This document shows positions 1 to 7,899 of a stretch of DNA of 64,000 bases, one piece after another. The notes below the pieces were generated by a model. The model was given only the letters and a program-made list of their open reading frames with translations, did not search any database and was not told where the DNA came from. The first letter of the stretch is position 1, and each line of letters starts with the position of its first letter. A program made the position numbers and the translations under genes. The DNA comes from ZC4RG30 sp963812195 (GTDB lineage Bacteria; Pseudomonadota; Gammaproteobacteria; Steroidobacterales; Steroidobacteraceae): NCBI GenBank assembly GCA_963812195.1, contig CAWEUI010000013.1, forward strand, positions 186,001 through 250,000, read 5' to 3'.

Positions 1-91
1 CCGCCGCCTGAAGCCGCGGCGCCTGGCGCTCCACGCAAACTCCACACAAGCTCCATCGGGATTGAGCGCGTGGCGCGCAACACTTGGCGCC

Positions 92-493
92 ATGGCTGAA
101 ACGCCCCGTACACCGCTGACGAGCTTCATCTATCCGCTATTGCTGGCGGGCATCACGGGTGCCGCCTGGCTGGACGGCTTGTATGCACGCGCTCTGCGCA
201 TTGCATTGGGCGAGCAGCCGCTGCACGGCGTGTTCGCCGAGGTGTCCGACGCAATGTTGCTGCTTCTGGCGCTCACCATGCTGAGCGGTATCGTGGCGTG
301 TTTTTTCGCCAGCGCTCGCGCGCGCTGGTTGTACGTGGCAAGCCTGGGCTTGCTGTCGCTGGAATTGCTGTTGCCGGTGCTGGCCGGCGCGATTCCGGAG
401 TTCATGGGCTGGATCGTTGGCAACGAGGTGCCGATGCGCCTTGTCCCGTTGCTGGGTGCGCTGCTCTGCATCGTGTTCGCGCGGCGCGCCTAG
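92..493 (+). CDS. Small multi-pass membrane protein, unknown function
   Basis: Encodes about 133 residues from the ATG at 92; an upstream GTG at 62 is in frame, but the protein from the ATG is a natural start. Around four hydrophobic segments are visible (near residues 12-30, 55-75, 78-95 and 105-130), so it is probably an inner-membrane protein. I recognise no catalytic motif and no named family. Base composition matches the high-GC backbone. It lies about 140 bp upstream of the TIR/beta-propeller gene on the same strand; nothing shows a functional link. It is probably a real gene because of its clean hydrophobic pattern. Confidence 0.6.
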   Translation: MAETPRTPLTSFIYPLLLAGITGAAWLDGLYARALRIALGEQPLHGVFAEVSDAMLLLLALTMLSGIVACFFASARARWLYVASLGLLSLELLLPVLAGAIPEFMGWIVGNEVPMRLVPLLGALLCIVFARRA

Positions 494-632
494 GTGATTG
501 CCTGGAGTTGCAGGTCGGATCAACGCAGCGGCCTGCTTGTCCGGCGAGCCAGGCGCGGCTGCATCCGGGCTATACTGCCTCGAAAATGCTGCCTCACTGG
601 CAGCAACAAGGCAGAAATAATCCGTCAGATTG

Positions 633-2837
633 ATGGCTGCATTTCCCGACATCTTCCTTTCCTACAGCCGCGAGGATCAGGCCGCGGCCCGTCGCGTGGC
701 GCTGGGCCTGGAAGCGCAGGGTTTCAGCGTGTGGTGGGACGTCACGCTGCGCTCCGGCGAGGACTACGATGAAGTAACCGAGAAGGCGCTGCGGCATGCC
801 AGGGCGGTGATCGTGCTGTGGTCGAAGCAATCGGTTGCTTCTCGCTGGGTGCGGACCGAAGCCACCATTGCATTGCAGAGCAAGACGCTGATGCCGGTGA
901 TGATCGAGAACTGCCAGCGCCCGATCATGTTCGAGCTGACGCACACCACCGACCTTTCACACTGGAAGGGCGATGCCAGTGACCCGGCCTGGCAAACCTA
1001 TGTCGGCGATATAACGCGCTTCATCCGGCAGGAGGCGCCACCGGATGCAGCCGGCTCCACCGGCCACCGCACGCACGGCCCGGCGTCGCTGGCACGCTGG
1101 CTCCGGCGCAGCGCGAGCTTTGCGCGCGCACGCCTGCCGTGGCTTGTCGCCGCGGTCTCGTTGCTGGTTGCGCTGTACATGACCGTGCTCCACTACCGCG
1201 CGGCGCCGCCCCCGGCACCGATGACGCAGCTTTCGATCGTGCTGCAGGCCGACCAGGCGCTGCGTTCCGGACCGGCCATTTCGCGCGATGGCCGCCGAAT
1301 CGCCTACGTGGCCTCGGATGGCATCGGGCGCCCGCAGCTGTACCTGCGCGCACTCGACGAGGCCGATAGCCGCCTGTTGCCAGGTACCGAGGAAGCCGAC
1401 CAGCCATTCTTCTCGCCGGATGGCGAGTGGATTGCCTACTACGCGAAGAACCGGTTGTGGAAGATTCGCGTTGATGGCGGTGCGCCGATAGGGCTGGCGT
1501 CATCCCCGTCGCATCTGGGGGGAACATGGACCGATGACGGCACCATCATCTACAAGGAGACCTGGAACGGTGGCCTCGAAGAAGTGAGCGCCAACGGCGG
1601 CCCTTCCAGCGCCTTTCTCACTCCTGACACGGCCAGTGAATACGCCATTGGCTGGCCTTACGCCATCCCAGGCAGCCACGACTTGCTGTTTGTCAGTTGG
1701 GGAAAGACTTTCAACACCGTCTATTACGATGCCAAAGCCAGGCAGCGACGCATCGTCTCGCGCAACACGTGGCGACGTCTTGCCTATGCGCCACCGGGGC
1801 TGCTGGTCGCCGCTGGAGACGGGGAGCTGGTGGCGACGCGGCTGCCGGGTGCGGGCGATGCCATCCCTGGCGCCGTGAGCGTGCTCAAGGATGTCGACGT
1901 CGGGCCTGGCACTGATGGTGCCGCCCGATTCGACCTGGCCCCGAACGGGACGCTGGCTTATGTGCGCGTGGAGAATCCGCAGCGCTGGTTGACGATGGTG
2001 GATCGGGACGGGCATGCCACACGCCTGCAGGCCCCCGCGGGTGGCTACCAGGGCGTCGTGGTTTCACCGGACGGACGCCGCGCGGTCGTCGCAACGACCG
2101 GCAAGCTGAGCATCCTGGACGTGCAACGAGGCACCTTGATTCCGCTCGTGCCGGACCTGAGCAGCTCCCATTCACAGGGTTCTGCCGTGTGGAGCCCGGA
2201 TGGGCTCGCGGTGACGTTCGCGTCCAACCAGGATGGCAACTGGGATCTGTACTCGAAGCCGGCCAACGGCGCCGGGCCGCTGGTCACGGTGCTCAAGCAG
2301 CCGCTGGACCAGTTTCCGCTTTCGTATGCGCCGGATGGCACGCTGCTGTTCCAGAGCGTCGGTCCGCAGACCGGCACCGACCTGTGGCTGCTGCCGCCGG
2401 GTGGTCCTGCCCGCCCCTGGCTGGCCACCGGGGCCGAAGAGTCGCAAGGCCGCTTCTCGCCCGACGGACGCGTAGTGGCCTACACCTCCAATGCGTCGGG
2501 CCGTTCAGAAGTCTACCTGCAGTCGCGCGATGATCCTTCCGATCGCACCCTGGTCTCGGTGGCCGGTGGCGACAATCCGCGCTGGTCCGGCAAGGGCGAC
2601 CGTCTGTTCTACCGCCAGGGCAACCTCGTCATGGAAGCTGCCGTGAGCACGGCCGGCACGTTGTCTGCCGGTGTCCCGACGCGGATCCTTGACGGTGGCT
2701 GGACGCGGCCGGGCGATCTTGGCTTCGACGCGATGCCGGATGGGCGCAGATTCCTGATGGTCGAGCAGTCTCCCGAGGCGGTGGCCTCGCGCATCCAGGT
2801 CGTGCTCAACTGGCTGCCCAACGTCAAGCTGCAGTAG
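633..2837 (+). CDS. TIR domain - TM anchor - TolB/PD40 beta-propeller fusion
   Basis: About 734 residues from ATG 633 (a TTG lies just before). Residues 1-130 are a bacterial TIR domain: the opening strand reads DIFLSYSRED, followed by GFSVWWD and the segment SRWVRTEA, whose Glu (about residue 76) sits where the NAD-cleaving glutamate of catalytic TIRs lies. A Pro/Ala/Arg-rich linker leads to one membrane span near residues 168-190 (LPWLVAAVSLLVALYM). The rest is a PD40/TolB-like beta-propeller with repeats such as SRDGRRIAYVASDG, FSPDGEWIAYYA and FSPDGRVVAYTSNASG. Predicted topology puts TIR in the cytoplasm and the propeller in the periplasm. This suggests a sensor-effector or a signalling adaptor; NADase activity is inference. 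It lies just outside the defence island and has backbone-like GC. Confidence 0.85.
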   Translation: MAAFPDIFLSYSREDQAAARRVALGLEAQGFSVWWDVTLRSGEDYDEVTEKALRHARAVIVLWSKQSVASRWVRTEATIALQSKTLMPVMIENCQRPIMFELTHTTDLSHWKGDASDPAWQTYVGDITRFIRQEAPPDAAGSTGHRTHGPASLARWLRRSASFARARLPWLVAAVSLLVALYMTVLHYRAAPPPAPMTQLSIVLQADQALRSGPAISRDGRRIAYVASDGIGRPQLYLRALDEADSRLLPGTEEADQPFFSPDGEWIAYYAKNRLWKIRVDGGAPIGLASSPSHLGGTWTDDGTIIYKETWNGGLEEVSANGGPSSAFLTPDTASEYAIGWPYAIPGSHDLLFVSWGKTFNTVYYDAKARQRRIVSRNTWRRLAYAPPGLLVAAGDGELVATRLPGAGDAIPGAVSVLKDVDVGPGTDGAARFDLAPNGTLAYVRVENPQRWLTMVDRDGHATRLQAPAGGYQGVVVSPDGRRAVVATTGKLSILDVQRGTLIPLVPDLSSSHSQGSAVWSPDGLAVTFASNQDGNWDLYSKPANGAGPLVTVLKQPLDQFPLSYAPDGTLLFQSVGPQTGTDLWLLPPGGPARPWLATGAEESQGRFSPDGRVVAYTSNASGRSEVYLQSRDDPSDRTLVSVAGGDNPRWSGKGDRLFYRQGNLVMEAAVSTAGTLSAGVPTRILDGGWTRPGDLGFDAMPDGRRFLMVEQSPEAVASRIQVVLNWLPNVKLQ

Positions 2838-3025
2838 TTGCCGTAAGGCGCGGAAATCGTAGCGCCAAACTGCAAGCTGTCAGAAATTCTCTGCGGGCCT
2901 TGAAGGCGCCGTTGCAACTCCACGCAGCACGAAGCTGGAGACTTCGGAGGGCGGCCTCTCAAACCACACTCTAGGTCCGAGGAAAGAACCACCCAGCGGC
3001 CTCCATATGCGGTCTGGCGGGCGCT

Positions 3026-4275
3026 TTAGCGGCAAGCCCGCGACTCCCTATGGAGGGGAACGCATTGCGACCAGAGAATGCCAGACCCACGGGATATCGC
3101 GCAGTAAGAGCCCAGTTCCGTCAAAGCGAGAGCCGCCGCAACTGAACCCAGACAAGGCGCAGTCGCAGCGACTCCCTTGAATTGAACCCAGCCGCATGCA
3201 CCTGGCGTCGACTTGATCTCGTCAACCCATCCCGCCTCGATTCTCAATTCAGGCGATCGCGCCTGTGGCTCTGCAAACATTTCCCTTCCGAGAGCAGGGT
3301 CACCAGGCAATGAATGCCAAGTCACTCTCGGTGCCAGGAGATTGGTGCCTACCCCTGCATCAATAAGCCAATGAAATCCGGCTGCTGAAAGCCTCCGGCG
3401 GCCCTCAAGGTCGTGCAGCCCAAGCAGGGCAATCTCCGGATGATCTGCCGCCCGTTTCCAAGCCCAACCAACCTCAATTGGAAGCGGAGAAGCTCGAGCA
3501 TTCCAAGTCTCTACGATGGGTGCCAAATAGTTGACCTTCTCCCTTGAATTCCAAGGCCCACCCTCGGAAAGAAGCAATTGAGTACGGCCGTTCTCCTTTT
3601 GAAATCGGTCAAAGTCGATCAGCAAGATGCGCCGCCCACCGAAGTTGCCTTTGTAGAGAAAGTACAGAAGAGCTAGGTAGGCCTGTCCAAGCTGGCCCAG
3701 CCCAACCAGCGTGAGTCCACCCAGTTCTTTCAGCGCATTCTGAATGCGATCCTTGTCGACGGGGATCGTGAGCTTAGGTGAGGCATATTCACGTCTGTGT
3801 TCAGGAATTTCTAGTAAGCGAGCAATGACTGCGTAGCCGAGGAACCCTGCAAGCACAAAACATTCAATGGCAGTAGGCCGCGTGACTTTGGTCGGCAAGA
3901 CTCACCCACTGAAATCGCCGCGGAAACGGCGTCTCCGATTAGGGCTTCTCCATCGGCACTGTCACGACCGCCCATCATGATAGTTTGTACGTTGCATTGA
4001 GGGGTGGACACGAACTGGCATCGTGAACTGAGCTGAGAAGGGCAATCGAGCGCGACGGAAAGACCGCATCGAATGAACACGTGGCCAAACAGCTGCCGTT
4101 CGAGCACTGCGGCCAAGGCCCAAATCGCGGGCCAAAGATCTTCAGTTGTGGCGCGCGAGGCTGGAACGACGATCTCGACATCCCTGCTCAGGAGCGCCCG
4201 CACTTGCTCGGGAGTTCTGTCGTTCCCCTGGCCTTTGAGAATTCCGTTGATCAGCCGATCTAGCGCAAGGGTCAT
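3026..4275 (-). CDS. E1-like ThiF-family activating enzyme (BilD-like), one frameshift in sequence
   Basis: Starts at ATG 4275, overlapping the JAB stop (ATGA). The first ~125 residues run in one frame to about 3900. The reading then continues one base back, in a frame giving a typical E1 Rossmann core: LTLVGLGQLGQAYL (nucleotide-binding glycines) and LLIDFDRFQKENGRTQLL (the D..N.R part of the ATP site). A Cys in the C-terminal half (GACGW or APCLG) could be the thioester Cys. Joining needs one extra T in the coding run TCTTG near 3898, so the break looks like loss of a base from a T run; no canonical slippery heptamer is present. Total about 416 residues, a normal size for a standalone E1. 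It is last in the four-gene operon and would adenylate the ubiquitin-like protein and pass it to the E2. Confidence 0.8.
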
Positions 4276-4784
4276 GCCATGCCCTCCACATGGAAGTATT
4301 CGCCGACATGCGCTGCAGTGAGTTGCGACCAGCCGCGATTTTGCCTGACGTGAAAGCCGATCTCCTCGCTGCGCCAATTGTTCGCGGCGTAGTAGGGCAA
4401 GACGATGGACCAGAAGCCGATCTTCGATCCGAGTTGGTTGCGCTGATCGACAGGGCTTAGGCCGACCCAGTCCTCTGGGTGTGTGTGCAAGAGCGCTAAG
4501 ATGGTCTCGCCCCGTGCAGCGAGCCTTCCATACAAGGCGAACTTGGCTTTTTCCGGTAGTTCCAGCGAGAGCGCCGTGGCGCGATCGTCTGCTAACTCGT
4601 GATGAAAGATGACGTCAGTGACCAGGCCATTTCTTGCGCCGGTCCATACGCATGCGCTTTCACGCCGCCCGGCGCTTCGGGCTCGTAGCCCAAGAACCGT
4701 GCGAGAGATGAGCTGTGAAGGTAGCGTCAACCGGACTGTTTCTGGGGGCGGGGCCGGTATCCCTTTCCACGTATGGTTAAGCAT
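4272..4784 (-). CDS. JAB/JAMM metalloprotease, deubiquitinase-like (BilC-like)
   Basis: 170 residues. The zinc-site signature of JAMM peptidases is complete: H100-x-H102-x7-S110-x2-D113 (LLHTHPEDWVGLSPVD), with Glu42 (RRESACVWTG) in the place of the catalytic glutamate. JAMM proteases in bacterial conjugation operons cleave the ubiquitin-like protein from targets or trim its C-terminus. The start at 4784 overlaps the end of the E2-like gene by 58 nt, and the stop overlaps the E1 start as ATGA, so translation is probably coupled. Third gene of the operon. Confidence 0.85.
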   Translation of the reverse strand: MLNHTWKGIPAPPPETVRLTLPSQLISRTVLGLRARSAGRRESACVWTGARNGLVTDVIFHHELADDRATALSLELPEKAKFALYGRLAARGETILALLHTHPEDWVGLSPVDQRNQLGSKIGFWSIVLPYYAANNWRSEEIGFHVRQNRGWSQLTAAHVGEYFHVEGMA

Positions 4785-5200
4785 TCTCGAACGAACTCCA
4801 GATATTGAACCAAGGGATTGGGTGTCTTCTTCCAGTACTGAAGTGCTCGCCAGTCAGCATGGTGATGAAGGGCGCCACGATCACCGGGCCAGCAGATGAA
4901 GAAATTGGCGGCATCCCACTTGAACCACTGAGCGAATGTCGAGTCACCCTGCGGCCAAGCTTTGGTAACGCACTGACGTGTGTCGGAATCGACGAAGCGC
5001 CCGTGGCATGGTTCTACCATGTACCGGTCGCACTTCAATGCAAGGACGTAGCCGTCGCCGTCCCACGCGAAACATTCCACGTATACGCAGTCGCCAGTTC
5101 GTTCCACCAGGCGCCAGAATCCCTGATCGACGCCTCGCTGGAACGCTGGCGACCGGATATCCGCAGCGAGGTCATCGGTCTGCTCGCTAGCTTCAGCCAT
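4727..5200 (-). CDS. E2-like conjugating enzyme (BilB-like) candidate
   Basis: 157 residues. The ATG at 5200 overlaps the stop of the ubiquitin-like gene. A conserved-looking core reads FFICWPGDRGALHHH: Cys103 followed by three histidines (112-114) and then tryptophans in ADWRALQYW. Prokaryotic E2-type domains of ubiquitin-like operons carry one catalytic Cys in a hydrophobic strand, and the position in the operon between the ubiquitin-like and JAB genes is that of the E2 in Bil systems. Alternative: a predicted Cys/Glu/His metal-binding domain also found beside multi-ubiquitin genes. I rank E2 first from gene order; a structure prediction would decide. Confidence 0.6.
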   Translation of the reverse strand: MAEASEQTDDLAADIRSPAFQRGVDQGFWRLVERTGDCVYVECFAWDGDGYVLALKCDRYMVEPCHGRFVDSDTRQCVTKAWPQGDSTFAQWFKWDAANFFICWPGDRGALHHHADWRALQYWKKTPNPLVQYLEFVRECLTIRGKGYRPRPQKQSG

Positions 5201-5690
5201 TTGGCTCGGGCCCCGGCTTCACGAGCCAGACCACCTTGCGCCCGTGGTGCACGCCGATGTGATTACGCTCGTTCAGGGCGGGTCCGGTGGGAGAGTCTTC
5301 GCGGAGTTCGAGGTGTGCACAGGCATCCGTCGAGATCCGGAACGCGTGGCATGCCCAGTGATGTACCCGTGCCCACGATGCTTTCGAAGGAAAGCGGTGT
5401 TCCTTGACCTCAGTTTCGAAGTGCACTTCGACCAGCACGCAAGTGACTTCCACAGGGCCCTGCTGCCACCGGACTTCGTGGAGAGGCTGCTTGCTATCCG
5501 TCATGTGCTGCAGCGCAGCAGCTGCTTCGAATGCTGCTGCTCGGTCGAATTCCTCTTCCCGTTCTAACCGGCTGATGAGGTCGTCGATCCGGTCATTCGG
5601 CTCGTAACAGATCCCGAAACGGGTGCCGGCGCCTGTTTCGTCCACCACTACCACTTCGAGAGTCCCGTTGTGTTGCGATTCGGTCGTCAC
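5193..5690 (-). CDS. Tandem ubiquitin-like (ISG15-like, BilA-like) protein candidate
   Basis: 165 residues from GTG 5690, preceded by a good Shine-Dalgarno (AAAGGAG, about 6 nt upstream). Two similar-sized halves are visible: residues ~9-75, beginning LEVVVVDETGAGTRFGICY then an acidic helix, and residues ~82-160, beginning VEVTCVLVEVHFETEV and ending GRKVVWLVKP. Each could fold as a beta-grasp (ubiquitin-like) domain. The protein ends ...PGPEPNG, a terminal glycine being what an E1 would adenylate. Identity rests on size, the two-domain look and the adjacent E2/JAB/E1 genes rather than a strong motif. First gene of the operon; a sigma70 promoter lies upstream. Confidence 0.65.
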   Translation of the reverse strand: MTTESQHNGTLEVVVVDETGAGTRFGICYEPNDRIDDLISRLEREEEFDRAAAFEAAAALQHMTDSKQPLHEVRWQQGPVEVTCVLVEVHFETEVKEHRFPSKASWARVHHWACHAFRISTDACAHLELREDSPTGPALNERNHIGVHHGRKVVWLVKPGPEPNG

Positions 5691-5702
5691 GTTTGGCTCC
5701 TT

Positions 5703-5722
5703 TCGGCCGTACGAGTGGCCGA
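5703..5722. promoter_or_regulatory. Inverted repeat at the start of the ubiquitin-like operon, candidate operator
   Basis: TCGGCC - 8 nt - GGCCGA, a perfect 6-bp inverted repeat directly downstream of the -10 box of the minus-strand promoter. A second pair, GACCG at 5721-5725 and CGGTC at 5753-5757, brackets the promoter. Such placement would let a repressor, plausibly the divergent XRE protein, block transcription. Binding is inference. Confidence 0.45.
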
Positions 5723-5731
5723 CCGTTGCTA

Positions 5732-5759
5732 ATTATAAAGCGCATGCACAGTCGGTCAA
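5732..5759 (-). promoter_or_regulatory. Sigma70 promoter of the ubiquitin-like operon
   Basis: On the minus strand, TTGACC (5759-5754) and a perfect TATAAT (5737-5732) are separated by 16 bp. Transcription would begin near 5725, about 35 nt before the GTG at 5690. It is a stronger match to consensus than anything else in the island, so basal expression is likely high unless repressed. Confidence 0.75.
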
Positions 5760-5766
5760 GCACTAA

Positions 5767-5778
5767 CAAGCGCGCTTG
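5767..5778. promoter_or_regulatory. 12-bp perfect palindrome, candidate XRE operator
   Basis: CAAGCGCGCTTG is a perfect palindrome lying between the divergent genes. It overlaps the likely -35 (TTGCTA, 5776-5781) of the plus-strand XRE gene, whose -10 may be TATTTT (5799-5804, 17-bp spacing). This suits autoregulation by the XRE protein. No experimental support. Confidence 0.45.
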
Positions 5779-5835
5779 CTAGATTTAGCGGCTACTGGTA
5801 TTTTGCCTGTCCAGAAGCGGATCGGGTGCGCAAGT

Positions 5836-6234
5836 ATGGGAAAGACTGACGAGCTCGGCGACGAGGCTCGTACAACGGCGGGAGCGCTGAACACCCTGGG
5901 AGCGTTCATCCGGAAAGCCCGCCAGGATGTCAGCATGTCGTTGCGGGAAGTAGAGGAGGCAACCAACAAGGAAGTCTCCAACGGCTATCTCAGTCAATTG
6001 GAGAGCGGCAAGATTGTAAAGCCGTCGCCGCATGTCCTGTATGCGCTATCAAATGCACTCAGCGTGAACTACGAAGCGCTCATGCAACGCGCGGGCTACA
6101 TTTTGCCCCGTGCCCCGAGATCCGCTGGAACAAAGCATGGTCGGGCGGCGACGTTCGCAATTGATAATCTCACCGCTGAGGAAGAGAGCGAACTCCTCAA
6201 GTACCTCACGTTTCTGCGTACGCAAAAGAAGTGA
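5836..6234 (+). CDS. XRE-family helix-turn-helix regulator
   Basis: 132 residues from ATG 5836. An HTH_3/XRE domain covers about residues 20-90: LGAFIRKARQDVSMSLREVE, then NGYLSQLESGKIVKPSPHVL (recognition helix and the loop after it), then YALSNALSVNYEALMQRAGY. The C-terminal tail (LTAEEESELLKYLTFLR) resembles regulators paired with ImmA/IrrE proteases. The next gene overlaps its stop by 3 nt, so the two are probably coupled. It is divergent from the ubiquitin-like operon across a 145-bp region rich in inverted repeats, which makes it the likely local repressor. Confidence 0.88.
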   Translation: MGKTDELGDEARTTAGALNTLGAFIRKARQDVSMSLREVEEATNKEVSNGYLSQLESGKIVKPSPHVLYALSNALSVNYEALMQRAGYILPRAPRSAGTKHGRAATFAIDNLTAEEESELLKYLTFLRTQKK

Positions 6235-7163
6235 CGCGCATGCGGCCCGACGATTCAAGCCTAACGCTGGGTCAACTGGCCAAGATACGCAAGGAGGCTG
6301 AGCGCGCGCTCCGAGAGGCTGGCGTGTTGGGCGTCTTCCCAACACCAATCGAAGAAGTGATGCGCGTCGCGCGGGTCTGCGAAATTGAAGAGGACCTGCT
6401 GAACCCGAGATTCGTCGCCAAATTGCTGGGAAGGGCGGAAAAGGCTGGCAAAGCCATCAAACGAGCGCTATCTAAAGTGATAGGTCTTTTCCACGCATCT
6501 GATGGTTTGGTCTTCATCGACCGCACAATCATGCTCGTCAAGAAGCGCTTCGTTCGTCTGCACGAGTCTGCCCACGGCTTCTTGCCTTGGCAAAGGCCTA
6601 TGTACGCTGTCGTTGAGGACTGCGAGAGATCATTGGATCCAGACACTGCCGATCTCTTTGATCGCGAAGCCAATGTGTTTGCATCGGAGGTGCTGTTCCA
6701 ACTCGACGCCTTTCGCGACGAGGCGGCTCAGCAGCCCTTCGAGATCTGGACGCCGGTGCGCTTGGCCAAGAAGTTCGATGCCTCTGTCTACGCGTCGGTT
6801 CGTCAGTACGTATCGAAGAACCGTAGGGCTTGTGCAGTGTTGGTTCTAAACATGCCAGAGATCCAAGCCGAAGCCGGCTTCTGCGCAACCCTGCGACGCG
6901 CTGTACAGTCCGAGGCGTTTACAAAGATCTTTGGTCGCCATCGGTGGGACCATTCCTACACGCCGGATGACGATATCGGCGCAATGGTGCCGCTCAACAA
7001 GCGGAAAGGCTCTGGCAAGAGGCAGCTAGGGTTGCTCGACGAGAATGGTACGCTCCATGACTGTGTAGCAGAGTCGTTCACCACCTCGCATCAGGTGTTC
7101 GTTCTCATACATGCCGTCACAACGCTGACTGCCACGCGCATCCTACTGACCAAGACCGCCTGA
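6231..7163 (+). CDS. ImmA/IrrE-family zinc metallopeptidase
   Basis: Up to 310 residues from GTG 6231 (overlapping the upstream TGA); ATG 6240 is an equally possible start. The gluzincin-type site is HESAH (His111, Glu112, His115 from the GTG start), and the third ligand is probably the Glu in LFDREANVFASEVL. In ImmA/ImmR pairs the peptidase cleaves the XRE repressor and so induces the element; the direct coupling to an XRE gene fits that pattern. The C-terminal ~110 residues have no motif I recognise. GC is lower than the backbone. Confidence 0.85.
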   Translation: MTRMRPDDSSLTLGQLAKIRKEAERALREAGVLGVFPTPIEEVMRVARVCEIEEDLLNPRFVAKLLGRAEKAGKAIKRALSKVIGLFHASDGLVFIDRTIMLVKKRFVRLHESAHGFLPWQRPMYAVVEDCERSLDPDTADLFDREANVFASEVLFQLDAFRDEAAQQPFEIWTPVRLAKKFDASVYASVRQYVSKNRRACAVLVLNMPEIQAEAGFCATLRRAVQSEAFTKIFGRHRWDHSYTPDDDIGAMVPLNKRKGSGKRQLGLLDENGTLHDCVAESFTTSHQVFVLIHAVTTLTATRILLTKTA

Positions 7164-7230
7164 TCTTCTTGGCGGTGGCTCAGCGTCCGGTAAATGAGGG
7201 AAAGAAGGCAAGGAAGCCAGAGGTTCAAAG

Positions 7231-7890
7231 GTGCCGGCAATCATTCTGCAGTCTTACGACATTCTCAGTCCTGAGTTCGGTAAATCGTACAGTGTCGACT
7301 TGGCCGAGGGGCTGGACGAAGGTCATTTGGATCACATCGAAGACTCTTGGGGGCCGCTCTTAGAGCGACAGTACGCCCTCGCCTTGCTAGAGTACTTCGA
7401 GCTGGCAGATGATGAACAAACTCCAAGCCGCTTGAAAGAGATTTGCGGGAGACTAGGAGTTCAAGACTACCGCTGGGATTGGCGGATTAAGAATGCCGTT
7501 GCGCCGAAGTCTCGGCGCAGGATCTTCTCCATGCTGAACGTCGACCAAGTAGAAGCGGCAATGCTGCTCCTATTTGGCGAGATGTCGCGTGACCCGGCGA
7601 GCTCGTCACTTGAGATTGTCTACGTCGACTTTCTAGCTGTCGCTCCGTGGAATCGTAGGGAATTCCAGCATCCGCAACGATTTAATGGCCTTGGAAGACT
7701 GATGATAGGCGCCGCAGTGGCGATGAGTCTTATAGCCGGCCATGATGGCCGATGTGGCCTTCATTCGCTCCCGCAAGCGGAAGGTTTCTATCGTCGGATC
7801 GGAATGACCGACTTTGGTCCAGATTCCAAGAAGGAGTCGCTCCGATATTTCGAATTCAGTGCGCAAACCGCGCAAGAATTCATCAAGTGA
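7231..7890 (+). CDS. GNAT-family N-acetyltransferase
   Basis: 219 residues from GTG 7231, preceded by AGAGG. The C-terminal half shows a GNAT core: VYVDFLAVAPWNRR (strand 4), then NGLGRLMIGAAVAMSLIAG as the acetyl-CoA loop and helix, with the R-x-x-G-x-G motif degenerate to FNGLGR, and finally GFYRRIGM (strand 5-helix 4). The N-terminal ~110 residues are not recognisable. Substrate unknown; island GNATs can be toxins or protein modifiers. Nearest neighbours are the two ImmA/IrrE peptidases. Confidence 0.7.
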   Translation: MPAIILQSYDILSPEFGKSYSVDLAEGLDEGHLDHIEDSWGPLLERQYALALLEYFELADDEQTPSRLKEICGRLGVQDYRWDWRIKNAVAPKSRRRIFSMLNVDQVEAAMLLLFGEMSRDPASSSLEIVYVDFLAVAPWNRREFQHPQRFNGLGRLMIGAAVAMSLIAGHDGRCGLHSLPQAEGFYRRIGMTDFGPDSKKESLRYFEFSAQTAQEFIK

Positions 7891-7899
7891 GGTGACCGC

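Noticed and set aside
2838..3025. Left attachment site for the island
   Set aside because: I searched by eye for a copy of the tRNA 3' end (10855-10875) and found none.
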